A stretch of DNA of 64,000 nt from Terrimonas ginsenosidimutans. GTDB lineage: Bacteria > Bacteroidota > Bacteroidia > Chitinophagales > Chitinophagaceae. The translations under genes and the position numbers were made by a program. Below are positions 19,512-29,549 of the stretch, in pieces. The notes below the pieces were generated by a model. The model was not told the DNA's origin, did not search any database, and saw only the letters and a program-made list of their open reading frames with translations. Location of the stretch: positions 275,002 through 339,001 of the forward strand of contig NZ_JAKLTR010000007.1 in assembly GCF_022012415.1 (NCBI RefSeq). Reading direction: 5' to 3'. How positions within the stretch are numbered: position 1 is the first letter of the stretch; every line of letters begins with the position of its first letter.

Positions 19512-21848
19512 ATGAAAGTAAGAACCGGCTCACACAAGTTCAGGATACGCTTTGTTTTGTCCCTCATATTTCTGTCCTGTATCGCATTCCACGCTTGTAC
19601 GAAGAAAGATGCTCCGCCGGAGAATCCGCCCATACCTCCATCAAAGCCGATCAGTCAACCGGATAAATATATCATCACGTCAGTAAAAGGCGCTGATAAG
19701 AACCTGGGTCTGCTGATCAATGATCCTCTTTCAAAAATGCAGTATGCCGCATTTGGATCAAAGGATGATCATGGTAAACCCGATACCATCTACCTGATCG
19801 TTGAAACGCATGCGGAAACGGGTGGTTGGCTATCGCATGAACTTAATGAAGACTATACGCCGTCTTCCACCACTACATCAACGGGTCATACCATCGAGTA
19901 TGAGGATTTCGACAATAACACAAAGACAGGATCTGTCACTATCAAGAATACGGCAACAGGTGCCATCATTCACAATACCGGCAAGATCAAATTCAATGAT
20001 GATGTCTGGAATAGTTTTGAACGAATAAAAGAGCTTAACAAGCAAAGGCCCGGTTTCCCTCCCCACTGGCAAAGTGAACTCGTTTATGTTGGGTCTGCGG
20101 CCTTTGGATGTATCATGGGCGTTGCGGGATTGAGTACGGGTAATCCACTGGCCCTCGGCTGGGGAATCTATAATACTTATCAGAACTGTAAATCTTTTGC
20201 AGAAGCTGCCAATAATATCCTGAATGGTCAGCCGGCTTTTGGTTGTATTTCTACCATGGATAACGTGAACGCCTTATCCGGTTTCGCCGAAACCATTTCG
20301 CAGGGAGGCGGCTTAGGTTCTCTTGCCACCGGACTGGTGCCTGCCATTATGAATTACGTGGCGCAAGATGGCGTAGCAGGTCAGTGTGAGGACGAAGATG
20401 AACCGGATGATCTGCTGCCTGCCGGGGGCGGCCAGGGAGATCCGCATATCTATACGCCGGATGGCAAAACCTATGACTTTCATGGTTTCGGAGAATTCAT
20501 CGCCATGAAATCTCTTACAGATAATTTTGAAGTGCAGGTCCGCCAGGAAAAACTGCCCTACATCAAAGCCCAGGCAACAGTGAACCGGGGTGTAGCCGTG
20601 CAAACAGGGACCGACATCGTTTGCGTTACTGTTGCGCCGCAAAGACTATATATCAACAACCAGTTGCATGATTTCAATTTTCAGGCCCTTTCACTCCAGC
20701 AGGGCGCTTCACTCGAAATGAAACAGGAGGGGCCGTTCCCGATACTTGTCATCCGCTCGAAATATGGAGACCTTGTAAAAGTGAGATTGGACCAAACGTT
20801 CAATGGAAGCATGATCGATTACAAGATCCTTGCAGTGAAAAGCCGTGCGGGAAAAACAAAAGGACTGCTGGGAAATGCAGATGGAAACAAAGACAATGAT
20901 CTGCAGTTGGCAAACGGACAAGTGATCGAATATTCGTTTGAGAATATCTATCCGGCTTTCGCCAACAGTTGGCGCATCACACAGTCCAATTCGTTGTTTT
21001 ACTATGAACAGGGAAAGAATACATCTTCTCACACACAATTGGATTTTCCATCAAAACCCGTTGAAATAACAGCAGAGAAATTGGCTTGGGCGGAACAGAT
21101 CTGCAAAACCGCCGGCGTTACACTGCAGCCTGCGCTGTGCAATTGCACGATGGATGTTGCCGTGTCTGACGACCCGGTGTTCTCCTCCTCTGCATTATGG
21201 GATCAGATCACGTGGATGCCTGGTTCAGCGCCCTTCGACATGCAACACACGGCACTGCAGGGCGATGCAAAATTGATTGATGGCCGGCTGCGGCTGACGC
21301 CAGCGACTGTATTTACTTCCGGGCAGGCATTTCATACAACACCGGTTACAGGTGATTTTGAAACAACGTTTTCATTCCGGCTTCCGGTTTCAGGCAATGG
21401 CGGCGCTGATGGCTTCGCGTTGCTGATCGCCAAAGAAATCCCGACCCTCAAGATCAACACCTATCCGGGCTCTGCAGGTAAACTCGGATATGAAGGTGTT
21501 CCATCATCGCTTGCCGTGGAATTTGACACATGGCCTGACGCAGGCGAAAATGGCAATCACGTGGCCATCCACACAAAAGGCATACAACCCAACAGCACGC
21601 ATTATTCCAATGCTAAGGTTTATAATGGGAATATACCCGAAATTCAGGGGCTGGTAATTCACAAGGCGAAAGTGAAATATACAGGAAATAAGATCACCGT
21701 ATGGCTTGATGGCAACCAAGTACTGGAATACAACGTGAATCTTTTCACTTCACTTGGTTTGTCAGATAAATTCTTCATAGGCCTTGTTGCTTCAACCAGT
21801 GGCTCTTTCCAGGAGCATAATATCCTGGAATGGAAACTTACCCAATAA
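19512..21848 (+). CDS. large secreted lipoprotein with von Willebrand D-type and legume-lectin-like domains
   Basis: 778 residues from the ATG at 19512, which starts a lipoprotein signal peptide (FVLSLIFLSCIAFHACTKK); the upstream TTG-started extension is poor. An N-terminal unknown region (~40-310) includes a Gly/Ala-rich segment. A vWD-like domain follows (~310-500; GDPHIYTPDGKTYDFHGFGEF, then KTKGLLGNADGNKDNDLQL). The C-terminal domain (~565-778) is an L-type lectin fold (ADGFALLIAKEIP, SLAVEFDTWPDAGENGNHVAIH, VWLDGNQVLEYNV). The combination suggests a surface adhesin or glycan-binding protein. Both domain calls are good; the biological role is unknown. Confidence 0.72.
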   Translation: MKVRTGSHKFRIRFVLSLIFLSCIAFHACTKKDAPPENPPIPPSKPISQPDKYIITSVKGADKNLGLLINDPLSKMQYAAFGSKDDHGKPDTIYLIVETHAETGGWLSHELNEDYTPSSTTTSTGHTIEYEDFDNNTKTGSVTIKNTATGAIIHNTGKIKFNDDVWNSFERIKELNKQRPGFPPHWQSELVYVGSAAFGCIMGVAGLSTGNPLALGWGIYNTYQNCKSFAEAANNILNGQPAFGCISTMDNVNALSGFAETISQGGGLGSLATGLVPAIMNYVAQDGVAGQCEDEDEPDDLLPAGGGQGDPHIYTPDGKTYDFHGFGEFIAMKSLTDNFEVQVRQEKLPYIKAQATVNRGVAVQTGTDIVCVTVAPQRLYINNQLHDFNFQALSLQQGASLEMKQEGPFPILVIRSKYGDLVKVRLDQTFNGSMIDYKILAVKSRAGKTKGLLGNADGNKDNDLQLANGQVIEYSFENIYPAFANSWRITQSNSLFYYEQGKNTSSHTQLDFPSKPVEITAEKLAWAEQICKTAGVTLQPALCNCTMDVAVSDDPVFSSSALWDQITWMPGSAPFDMQHTALQGDAKLIDGRLRLTPATVFTSGQAFHTTPVTGDFETTFSFRLPVSGNGGADGFALLIAKEIPTLKINTYPGSAGKLGYEGVPSSLAVEFDTWPDAGENGNHVAIHTKGIQPNSTHYSNAKVYNGNIPEIQGLVIHKAKVKYTGNKITVWLDGNQVLEYNVNLFTSLGLSDKFFIGLVASTSGSFQEHNILEWKLTQ

Positions 21849-22091
21849 ATTCTCCCACAACAAGCCACGGCAAAACGGCAACGATCAACGTGTAAAGTAG
21901 GGACGGAATACAGAGTGTCATTCTGAATGCCTAAAGGCTTCTGAAAGTACATTGAAAGTGATTTGCAAAGAATAAAACTGGCAATATTGCACTACTGATA
22001 CTGCGAGCAAATTGGTAAAGATCTGTCTGGACAACCAAATGATTCCATCATTTACCCAAACACAGTTCAATTCGATACAAAGTCTTCCTGA

Positions 22092-22238
22092 AAGTGGAAT
22101 TGCAAGTATAGAAACAGGCTAGGGGGTCACGGACATGGCCAAGTTCCTAAAAAGGTTGAGGATGAAATAACGCGCTATGCCTTGAATCTTACAGGTTCTA
22201 ATATAGTTTTTCTTGTTGAAGAAAGTGGAATAAGATAG
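22092..22238 (+). pseudogene. short ORF remnant of unknown family
   Basis: A 48-codon open stretch without a start codon reads GGHGHGQVPKKVEDEIT followed by an ALNLTGSNIVFLVEESG segment, ending at TAG. It looks like real protein sequence (Gly/His loop, helix, beta-strand) rather than random. It is bounded by stops and I cannot name its family. Confidence 0.3.
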
Positions 22239-22684
22239 TTATCAAACCCTGAAGTTTTTAAACAAAAAACAATAGGCGGACATTGTGCGCATGCCCGCTG
22301 TTCATAGTCTAGCTTACCTGTGACGATTCCCCAAACTCTCAAGCGTAGGAATATACACTCTATTATTTCAGCAACAAAGAAGGTTATATGGGATTAAGCG
22401 TTGGTGCGAGAATAATTTGGAGGCATTAAAAGAGTTAAGACCAGATTTTAACTTTAGTGCGTGGGTAGAGTTGGATGCGTATGCCCGACAGGCAGTCTGG
22501 CAACACCTCAAAGAGCATTTTTTCATTTATGTCACAGTAAATAGAAATCGGCTACGAGCAATTTTCTCTTTTTTTCGCGCTTTGAGTTGCAATCTCGACG
22601 GGTGTGACAATTCGTCTCGGTTCTTACGAAAAGAAATATCACACGTTCATCTGGGAATATCACTTTGCGGCATCCAGTGCATCA

Positions 22685-22807
22685 TTACGACTAGATTCGA
22701 ACTGGTCTCGTAATGAGTTATATATCAATTGTCTTCCATGACCATTTGCAAAAGACTCATGGAATGACTCAAGAAACTTTGATTTTTATGAAGAGCTAGT
22801 CAAATTT
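22685..22807. repeat. att-like dispersed repeat, copy B
   Basis: Contains CGACTAGATTCGAACT, identical to the T-arm/3' end of the tRNA-Pro gene at 51137-51210, enclosed in an inverted CATTACGA/TCGTAATG. It then runs collinearly with copy A (1771-1890) through the ACTCATGGAATGACTCAAGAA block, which recurs near 50876-50897. It is a candidate left boundary of the defence island that ends at tRNA-Pro. Confidence 0.65.
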
Positions 22808-23481
22808 ACATACTTTGACGCATTTTTTATTTTAAGAATCAGGAACGGAAGTTTCTGATAATAGGTTGTTTTCCTTAACTCCGTCTCTGTCTCAGTGCGC
22901 TGATAATCCTGATGGCTTACGATGCCTCACATGTTGTATAAGGAATGGTTTATCAGATTTAGTCAAAAATCCGATTCAATTTCTTTGTGAAAGGGGCGCG
23001 AAATTATATCGAATATTGCACAACTAGTCTGTCAGCACGGCTCAATCGCTACAATCGTTGTGTGTAGGCACCGGCTTATGAAAATCATTCTGCTTCCCGC
23101 TTTCGCTCCATCCCCCTCTGATTTTTTTATTCTGAATTAATTGGATGCATACTCTGGCATAATTACAGCAACAACAAGGCGGAGTTGGACCCAAGTGTTC
23201 AAAGCAGGGTTCACCAAAATGAGTAAAGCTGAAAAGCTTCAGTGGCCAAAATAATCGATAACATAACGCATCTGGTGTTATAGGTACCGGGACGGGTCTA
23301 TATGGCTAATTGATCGGTAACTCCCTAAAGAATGTAAAAGGTGAATTGATCTATTGCGCATCTACAATAGTATGGATTGATAGTAATCTCAAAATAATCC
23401 ACTCCGGTCTTTCTGGACTCTATATGCCGAAATGTATTAATATGTCACAGCGTTGCCGTATATTGAACGCAAACCTTAAAT

Positions 23482-25076
23482 ATGAAAAAGTCCATCATCT
23501 TAATTCCAGTGCTGACTTTTTTCCAATTAGCGGGAAAGGCGCAGACCCAGGTGCAATACCGGGAAATCAATTATCTCAGTGATGATGGGTTCACAGTCCC
23601 ATTGAAAATTAAAGTCGGTACCCGTATGGCCATCAAGATTACCAATGTCAACAAGCGGTTAGTGGATATCGGAAAAGAAGTTAAGACTACCAATTTTCAT
23701 GAAGAAGTGCCCAGCATTTTCGAGATGTTTTCCAAAATAAAAATTACAGCACCTGCGACTGCGGGAGCACCCGGAGCGGCTCCGGGAAGTAAGCCGTTTG
23801 CGAGACCTGCTGATATAACAGCTTCCAATATTCCTGATAGCCTGAAAGCTAAAATTGTTGAAGCTGGTGTCGTTTATGCAAAGTTGTCCGGCACGGTAAA
23901 AGATAGAGATGCACAGTTGAATAAATATGTGGTTCTGTATAAGATTTTTAAGACGGTCCTTGATTACCAGTTGACGCTTCAGGGGCTTCAGAATACCTGT
24001 GATCAGCCCTTTGATACCATTTTACACCTAGTAGCCGGAGAAACCATACGAACATTTTTCCTGTCAACATGCTAATGGAAACCTCCGATCGGACATTGTT
24101 GGGAGACTCTAATTATACGGTCAATAAAGGTATTTTGACCAGGTACATCAACGGGAAGCTCAGTGATGAAGATGATCTTTCGACAGCCATTTCAAACGAT
24201 TTCCTTCCCAGTAAAATGGATGCACTAAATACAGAAGTGAGTGCGTACAATACCTTGTTGACGAACCTGCTTCAAAAACTTAAACCATCTCCAAGGTTTA
24301 ACCCAAACGAGGAAGCAAAAAAAGTAATCGCCACTCTGAAAGAGACAAATCTTTCGGGAGACTTATCTGACCTCAAGCAAAAATATGCCAGTAACGATTT
24401 TGCAAAATTTGCTTCTAATGTAGAGGCATTTCGCACCACCGGAAAAAAGGACTTTTTTGCGACGTATAATTATTTTACCGTGAGCAATTGGACCTATTAT
24501 GTTGACCCGAAAACTATCGAAGATGACTTGACCATCTTCTCTGTCAACATCACCCCAAAATCGGATGTTGCCTGTACGCCCTTTACGAGATCCTATGAGT
24601 TGCGGGTAAAAGCGAAAAGCGGAATAAAGCTTGATTTCAGTACAGGCCTGTTCGCGAATTTTGGTGGTAGCAAATTTATTGATCAATCGTATCAATATGA
24701 CTCTGTGCCTGGACAACCAGATCGCTACAAAATAGTTCGCAATAAGGCGAAAAATAGTGTATTCCCTTCTATTGGCGCACTCATGCACATTTACAAACGA
24801 TCCGGTAACGATGTAAATCTCGCGGGCGTGTTTGGCGTAAGTACCCGAGATCTTGATAAGATTAACTATCACCTTGGGGGCTCGCTGATTTTTGGAACAA
24901 CAAGACGGGTTATTTTGTCCGTTGGTGCGACCTGGACAAAAACGACATTAATCAATGATAACTATTCGGAAGGTCAGGTCGTAGCTAAGGCAGACGCGCC
25001 CACAACAATACCTACTGACACCTTCAACCGTTTTGGCGGCTTCGTCGCATTTACCTATAATCTATCTGCAAAATAA
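23482..25076 (+). pseudogene. frameshifted envelope protein of unknown function (one gene in two frames)
   Basis: Frame 1 (23482-24075) gives a signal peptide (FFQLAGKAQ), then a beta-rich and Ala/Pro/Gly-rich region to GETIRTFFLSTC. A second frame (24069-25076) continues to the end. The continuing frame is already open upstream as TNIFPVNMLMETSDR, so one indel around 24045-24055 restores a single ~530-residue protein. The C-terminal third has alternating hydrophobic strands (LIFGTTRRVILSVGATW, FGGFVAFTYNLSAK) and ends like an outer-membrane barrel or barrel-like protein. It precedes the M48-like protease by 6 bp, so the two were an operon. A sequencing error would give the same picture. Confidence 0.55.
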
Positions 25077-25082
25077 AGTGTT

Positions 25083-26162
25083 ATGAAAAAGGCTCTTCTC
25101 ACGTTTGTTGCAGTTTTGGCTACCACCGCGCTTGTGATTGCACAAGACAGTTCTTTGATGGTATGTTCTTTTAATTGCACGGCTGATTACAAGACCCTTA
25201 TTGAAAACTGTCTTTCAACCACCGTTCGACCAGTTATTAAGGCTCCGAATGTAAATCCCTATACCGAGTTCGATGCCATTATCAGACAAATAAAACTGAC
25301 CAATGGAAACCCATATCCATTGGTATACCGGTTTAGTGCCTGTACGGAGGTGTGTAATGCTTCGTCTATGTTAGATAAAGAAAATAATCAGGTTATTTAT
25401 TACAATCAATCCTTTCTGAATGAAATACGCGGAGAAAATGCAAGCAGGATGTGGGCGATCCGAAGCATTATTGCACATGAAATCGGTCACCATATCTATA
25501 ATCATACAGATTCGAAAGATAGCTTAATAGATAATGCGGTTCGTCGCCAAATGGAAAGACGGGCAGATTTTTTCTCCGGCTACGTGATTAGTTTATTTTC
25601 AGATGCAACCGTAGAAAATGCGCTGGAGGGGCTTCAATTGCTAAATAATACAGATTATTTTCCGGCTGATGCTGCTCAAGAAGAGGGTGCACCTTATCCC
25701 ATCATGGTGAACCGAATGGAAGCCGTTACTGATGGGTTTAATCAAGCAAGAGCGGGAGATATGAAAATTGCGTTCTTCGCGCAGATTGATAGTATAGCAC
25801 GCGTGCTTAGTAAAAAGTACCGTCGGTCACAGATTCTACGCGTACTGGATCAGGAAATTTCGATGGGGGATTTTCAAGCGGCAAAACAATACATAGAGCA
25901 ATACTTGACCGATCCGGAGAGTAAGATCAATCAGGATTTCCTCTTAAAGTACCGCTCCGAGTTGGAACAGAAATATCAGGAATATCAGAAAAGCGAAAGT
26001 CCGATCCGGCCAGTGAAAAAACTGGAACCAACTTCGGCCGCCGTTCTTCGCGAAATCATCCAGGAATCGGAGAGAATTAAAGCAAGTCCCCCAGAAATAA
26101 AGAAGCTGAAAAAAGAGCTGAAAAATATCGAACGTAGTGGTGTTGATGTAGACCTTCGGTAG
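25083..26162 (+). CDS. secreted M48-like zinc metalloprotease
   Basis: 359 residues with a signal peptide (cut near VIAQ, residue 21). HEIGHH at 132-137 gives the two zinc histidines and the catalytic Glu, and ERRADFF supplies the third ligand Glu158 with Asp162 (the ExxxD pattern of M48-type gluzincins). A C-terminal helical, Lys/Glu-rich region (~260-359) is probably a coiled coil. Several cysteines near the N-terminus (Cys28, 32, 43) may form disulfides. It follows the frameshifted envelope protein by 6 bp, suggesting that it processes or matures that partner. Function beyond protease is inferred. Confidence 0.7.
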   Translation: MKKALLTFVAVLATTALVIAQDSSLMVCSFNCTADYKTLIENCLSTTVRPVIKAPNVNPYTEFDAIIRQIKLTNGNPYPLVYRFSACTEVCNASSMLDKENNQVIYYNQSFLNEIRGENASRMWAIRSIIAHEIGHHIYNHTDSKDSLIDNAVRRQMERRADFFSGYVISLFSDATVENALEGLQLLNNTDYFPADAAQEEGAPYPIMVNRMEAVTDGFNQARAGDMKIAFFAQIDSIARVLSKKYRRSQILRVLDQEISMGDFQAAKQYIEQYLTDPESKINQDFLLKYRSELEQKYQEYQKSESPIRPVKKLEPTSAAVLREIIQESERIKASPPEIKKLKKELKNIERSGVDVDLR

Positions 26163-26610
26163 CAGTAACGACTAATATTGGAGCTGTAGGGAGGTAAATA
26201 GGGGATAAAGAAAAGTTACCTATAAAGTGAAGTGTTCCTCATATATTATGAGCTGCCTTTATTGTTAGGGGTGATCGGCTTTTCGTGTAATTACTTTGCG
26301 AAGCATATCCTCTACACCGCAACACTTCTTGCAATTGTATTTCAGATACTGCAGGAGCCAACGCGTAAGTTTGTTTATTATTCAAAGAATCTGTCGATTG
26401 TTTCGATAGCATTGTATCATTCGAAGCAGTGCTTTGGCGGTTTTTGCAAACGCAACTTTTTTGCGTCGGACTTATGTTAGTGATCCTTTACGATTACTAT
26501 ATCGCAATCGTAGCGGGTTGAAGAAATATGGTGTATAGAAATCTTAAGTATCTGAATTAATAAATATATTTAGTCCGTCTCTTATTTCTAAACCACCTTT
26601 TGCCTTATCC
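26163..26610. other. gene-free stretch
   Basis: AT-rich; a short ORF at 26232-26480 has a hydrophobic but unconvincing translation and no RBS. Nothing recognised. Confidence 0.35.
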
Positions 26611-27723
26611 ATGGATAATATTTTTGAAATTGCCGCCAAGATTTCAACGCCACTAGGTCTTGGAGGACTTGCGTTAGCAGGAGTGATTTACGTTAGCTCC
26701 CAATTTGCAAATGGCAAATCTAACCAAAATGAAACAGTTGTTAAATACTTGTATCGCCTGGCTTTATTATGCATTTGCCTTGGTTTTGCTGGCTGGGTAC
26801 TTCAGCTAGTTTTTCCTTCGAAAGCGAAAAAATTTGTAACAGTCAACCTCTATTTAGACAATCACCCAGCTCAGAATGTATTAATCAAAGGCAACAATCT
26901 TGAAGACAATAAATCAACTAATATATACGGATCGGTTGAATTGGAAATGAGAAAGTTCCCGGAAGATAGTTTGATACTTCTTACAATGCATTCGATAGAA
27001 TTGAACATTGATACGACGATTCAAGCGAAATATCAACCTACCTTGAGTTTTTTTCTTCAACCCAGTTCCAGACCGGTCGGAAAGAAATACAAAATAAACT
27101 TGAATATTTATCAAAACGACCGGCCAGTAATGGGCGTAATGGTTAATATAGACAATGCCCGTGCATCTGGTACTAGTGATCAATTTGGTGCAGTGCAACT
27201 TGAGTTTGATAATGTTCCACCGAACACTCCACTCCATTTCTCGTTGACTAACAAAGACCATGGCATCGACACTACAATGGACATCATGTTTGAGCCGAGT
27301 ATTGCCATTCATTTGAAGAAACCTATAAATGTGCCTTCTGGGCTTGTTCAAAAATCACCAGCATTTTATGAACACCTGGAAGAACTTGAAAACAGGATCT
27401 ATCGAATGGAAGCTGTTATGAAATTTATCAATGCATCTCCCGCAGATAGTATGAAGCAGTATCATTCGCATGGCTTGAATGCGGTATTCAATGGAGCAAA
27501 GGGATGGTATCAGCCGGCATCTCCGCAATTTGCAGAAGTCCCGTTAACCGCCATTGTTAGTTGGTTTCGCACTAATGGGTATTCCAACACACTAGCAGAC
27601 AAAATCCTATCCGAGGTGCGAGAAGCACCAGAACGATTGCAGACCAACGGCATCTATCGGTACAAGGAGACATCAGAGTTTATCCGTTCGATGAAAGCGT
27701 ATCGGGCTGTTTTTGCCAAGTAA
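26611..27723 (+). CDS. membrane protein with two periplasmic Ig-like domains and a helical tail
   Basis: 370 residues with no cleavable signal. Two transmembrane helices (about 14-31, LGLGGLALAGVIYVSSQF; and 46-66, YLYRLALLCICLGFAGWVL) are followed by two tandem beta-sandwich repeats (~72-145 and ~155-230). These carry parallel phrases (YLDNHPAQNVLIKG / IYQNDRPVMGVMVN and DTTIQAKYQPTLSFFL / DTTMDIMFEPSIAIHL), so they arose by internal duplication and resemble carboxypeptidase-regulatory-like domains. The C-terminal ~130 residues are helical with a short coiled coil (FYEHLEELENRIYRMEAV). The family is not recognised. Two membrane helices plus sensor-like exodomains would suit an effector or signalling role, but that is speculation. 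Confidence 0.5.
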   Translation: MDNIFEIAAKISTPLGLGGLALAGVIYVSSQFANGKSNQNETVVKYLYRLALLCICLGFAGWVLQLVFPSKAKKFVTVNLYLDNHPAQNVLIKGNNLEDNKSTNIYGSVELEMRKFPEDSLILLTMHSIELNIDTTIQAKYQPTLSFFLQPSSRPVGKKYKINLNIYQNDRPVMGVMVNIDNARASGTSDQFGAVQLEFDNVPPNTPLHFSLTNKDHGIDTTMDIMFEPSIAIHLKKPINVPSGLVQKSPAFYEHLEELENRIYRMEAVMKFINASPADSMKQYHSHGLNAVFNGAKGWYQPASPQFAEVPLTAIVSWFRTNGYSNTLADKILSEVREAPERLQTNGIYRYKETSEFIRSMKAYRAVFAK

Positions 27724-29035
27724 CTCCTGACATGACTTAAGTTGGTAGATTGTACTGCACAGTCTCATTGTTTACTTAAGATGCAGATTTTACCAGCAAA
27801 GCAAAACAGGATCAGGGAGGTTGTTCATCAATGACGCTATTAGGTAGTATCCTTCAGCTTTTTTGATTACAGACGTCTTGAGCCAGGTCGGCCCTAAGGA
27901 TCACGACATGATTCTACAATTTAGCGGCGTATTCAATCCTCACCTGCTGATAGCGGAGGATCGTGAAAGTTTTTTTGATTGGGGATAGGATTACATGAAA
28001 ATTCCCTTCCAGTTTAATCGGACTAAAAGGCATATTTGCCTTCTCTTTTGCTGATTGAAAGATTTCGATAGCGAAAGCTCGACCTATTTGAGACTAAAGT
28101 CCCTCGGCGGAAAGACGAGCTTTATCTGCAAGAAGCTGCCGAATAAAAACGCTTTCTTGAATCGCATGGTGATTACTATTACGCAGCTTAACTATTCTGG
28201 AAAAAAAGCTGCGATGATGACGCCCTGGGAGAGTGAAGTGCTGCTTCCGACACTGGTCGTGGTGCACTATTCAGATAGTAAATGTGGCTTAGTATTTTTC
28301 ATTGAGCCCATCCTCCCCGGCTTTTTAACACTAACAATTAACGAACCTTTCGCATTACTTTCCCTTCGGTCTTTTACGGCGCATTAGTTCCGCGATATTG
28401 CTGCATACTTTTTTGGTCACGCTATCCGTGCGTTCATAACTGCGCAAGCAACCTTTCTCGTTGACCCTCATTTGCCTTTGCCTGATTTGAAGGAGGTGCG
28501 GACGAAGGAAACTACCGTCACAATTGTTCCATCGATCGTATGGTCCGCTGACCTATTGGTCGAAATCGAGCAGACATCAACCGGCGAAATGTGGTTGGCA
28601 AGCTCTTTTCGGAACTCTTGAATCAAAGTATTTGCCGGTTTAAACTTTCATCGTATTTTCAGAACTCCTCGTATTGAGCCCTATGCCTGGCTGAAAGAAG
28701 TACTACACAGCATCGCAGATCACCCGGTTAATAAAGTAGTTGAACTTCTCCCACATCGATACAAAAAATAATCAGCTCTCAAAAGGTGTACTTGCCCGGA
28801 TGCTTACCGTATTGCAATTTTTCTTAGGCAGTATAGTGATCACAAGGAGAGGAGTCGTGTCCTCTCCTTTTTTATGTGGAGCTTTGTGAAGGGAAGAACC
28901 GCGCAGGTTCAAATACGGTAACAAACGGGTGCGGAAGATAGGATCAGCGAAAAGCGATTTGGTTCAGCTGATCATTTCATCACAGCCCCGATCGCAATAT
29001 TTTACGCATGTTACAGTGGTAAAAACAAGTGAGTG
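27724..29035. other. 1.3-kb gene-poor stretch with an IS66 end
   Basis: No intact gene. An open frame at 28055-28387 has no family-like pattern. The 3' end of an IS66-family element lies at 28671-28807. The rest appears decayed. Confidence 0.45.
28671..28807 (+). mobile_element. IS66-family insertion sequence remnant (3' end of transposase and terminal repeat)
   Basis: The frame ending at 28770 reads RIEPYAWLKEVL followed by DHPVNKVVELLPHRYKK and a stop, the typical C-terminus of IS66 TnpC transposases. At 28786-28807 the sequence GTGTACTTGCCCGGATGC continues to TTAC; read on the other strand it begins GTAAGC, as IS66 terminal repeats do. Upstream transposase sequence is decayed beyond recognition. 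Confidence 0.6.
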
Positions 29036-29413
29036 GTGAAAGTAACCGACCAGACCGACGACCAATTAGTAGACCGCCTGGGGCAGGGTGATAGGGAAGC
29101 ATTTACCGAACTCTATAACCGCTACCAGCCCGTGCTACAAGCGTTTCTATTGAAATTTACCAAGGGCCAGACCTGACCGAAGACCTGGTGCAGGACATCT
29201 TTGTAAAGCTCTGGCAAAATGGGCTGCAATTGGGCGTGCGCAGTAAATTCTCGGCTTATCTGTATACCACGGTGCGCAATAAGGCGATCGACCACCTCCG
29301 AAAAATTGGAGACCGCGGAAAGCTGGCAAAAGGATGCCCGGGGACCCATGTCCGCCGTGGCGGGGGAGCAGGAGACCCGCGATAGTGGAAGGATCTTAAC
29401 CGCTTGTGAGTAG
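29036..29413 (+). pseudogene. ECF sigma factor, frameshifted and truncated
   Basis: From a GTG at 29036 the frame reads DQLVDRLGQGDREAFTELYNRY (sigma region 2). It shifts near 29170 to LTEDLVQDIFVKLWQNG and SAYLYTTVRNKAIDHLRK, and shifts again into KDARGPMSAVAGEQETRD before a stop. Region 4 is missing. It is a clear relic of a Bacteroidota ECF sigma gene of the kind that controls SusCD loci; no partner remains nearby. Confidence 0.75.
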
Positions 29414-29549
29414 TCCGTCAGTGGTTGTTTTATGTCTATTTTAGACAAAGACTTTTTTGCATTTCTAGCGTGTTTTTATTTGAACATTGTAGCAAACTTT
29501 CGATGTGTTTCCTTGCACTAATTGTTGGAGCGACTTAACTTTAGATACT

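Larger units (their letters stand above)
21849..23481. other. 1.6-kb stretch of decayed sequence with an att-like repeat
   Basis: No full gene. It contains a short ORF remnant (22092-22238), an ORF at 22417-22713 that I do not trust, and att-like repeat copy B (22685-22807). Many stops and low coding character suggest decayed mobile DNA at an island boundary. Confidence 0.5.

Noticed and set aside
19139..19633. 164-codon minus-strand ORF upstream of the vWD-lectin gene
   Set aside because: No family-like pattern, overlaps the start of a well-supported plus-strand lipoprotein, and has no RBS.
22417..22713. 98-codon ORF starting MEALKELRPDFNF
   Set aside because: Runs into the att-like repeat and loses protein-like character after ~45 residues; no family recognised.
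28055..28387. 110-codon ORF
   Set aside because: No recognisable motif, located in decayed DNA upstream of an IS66 end.
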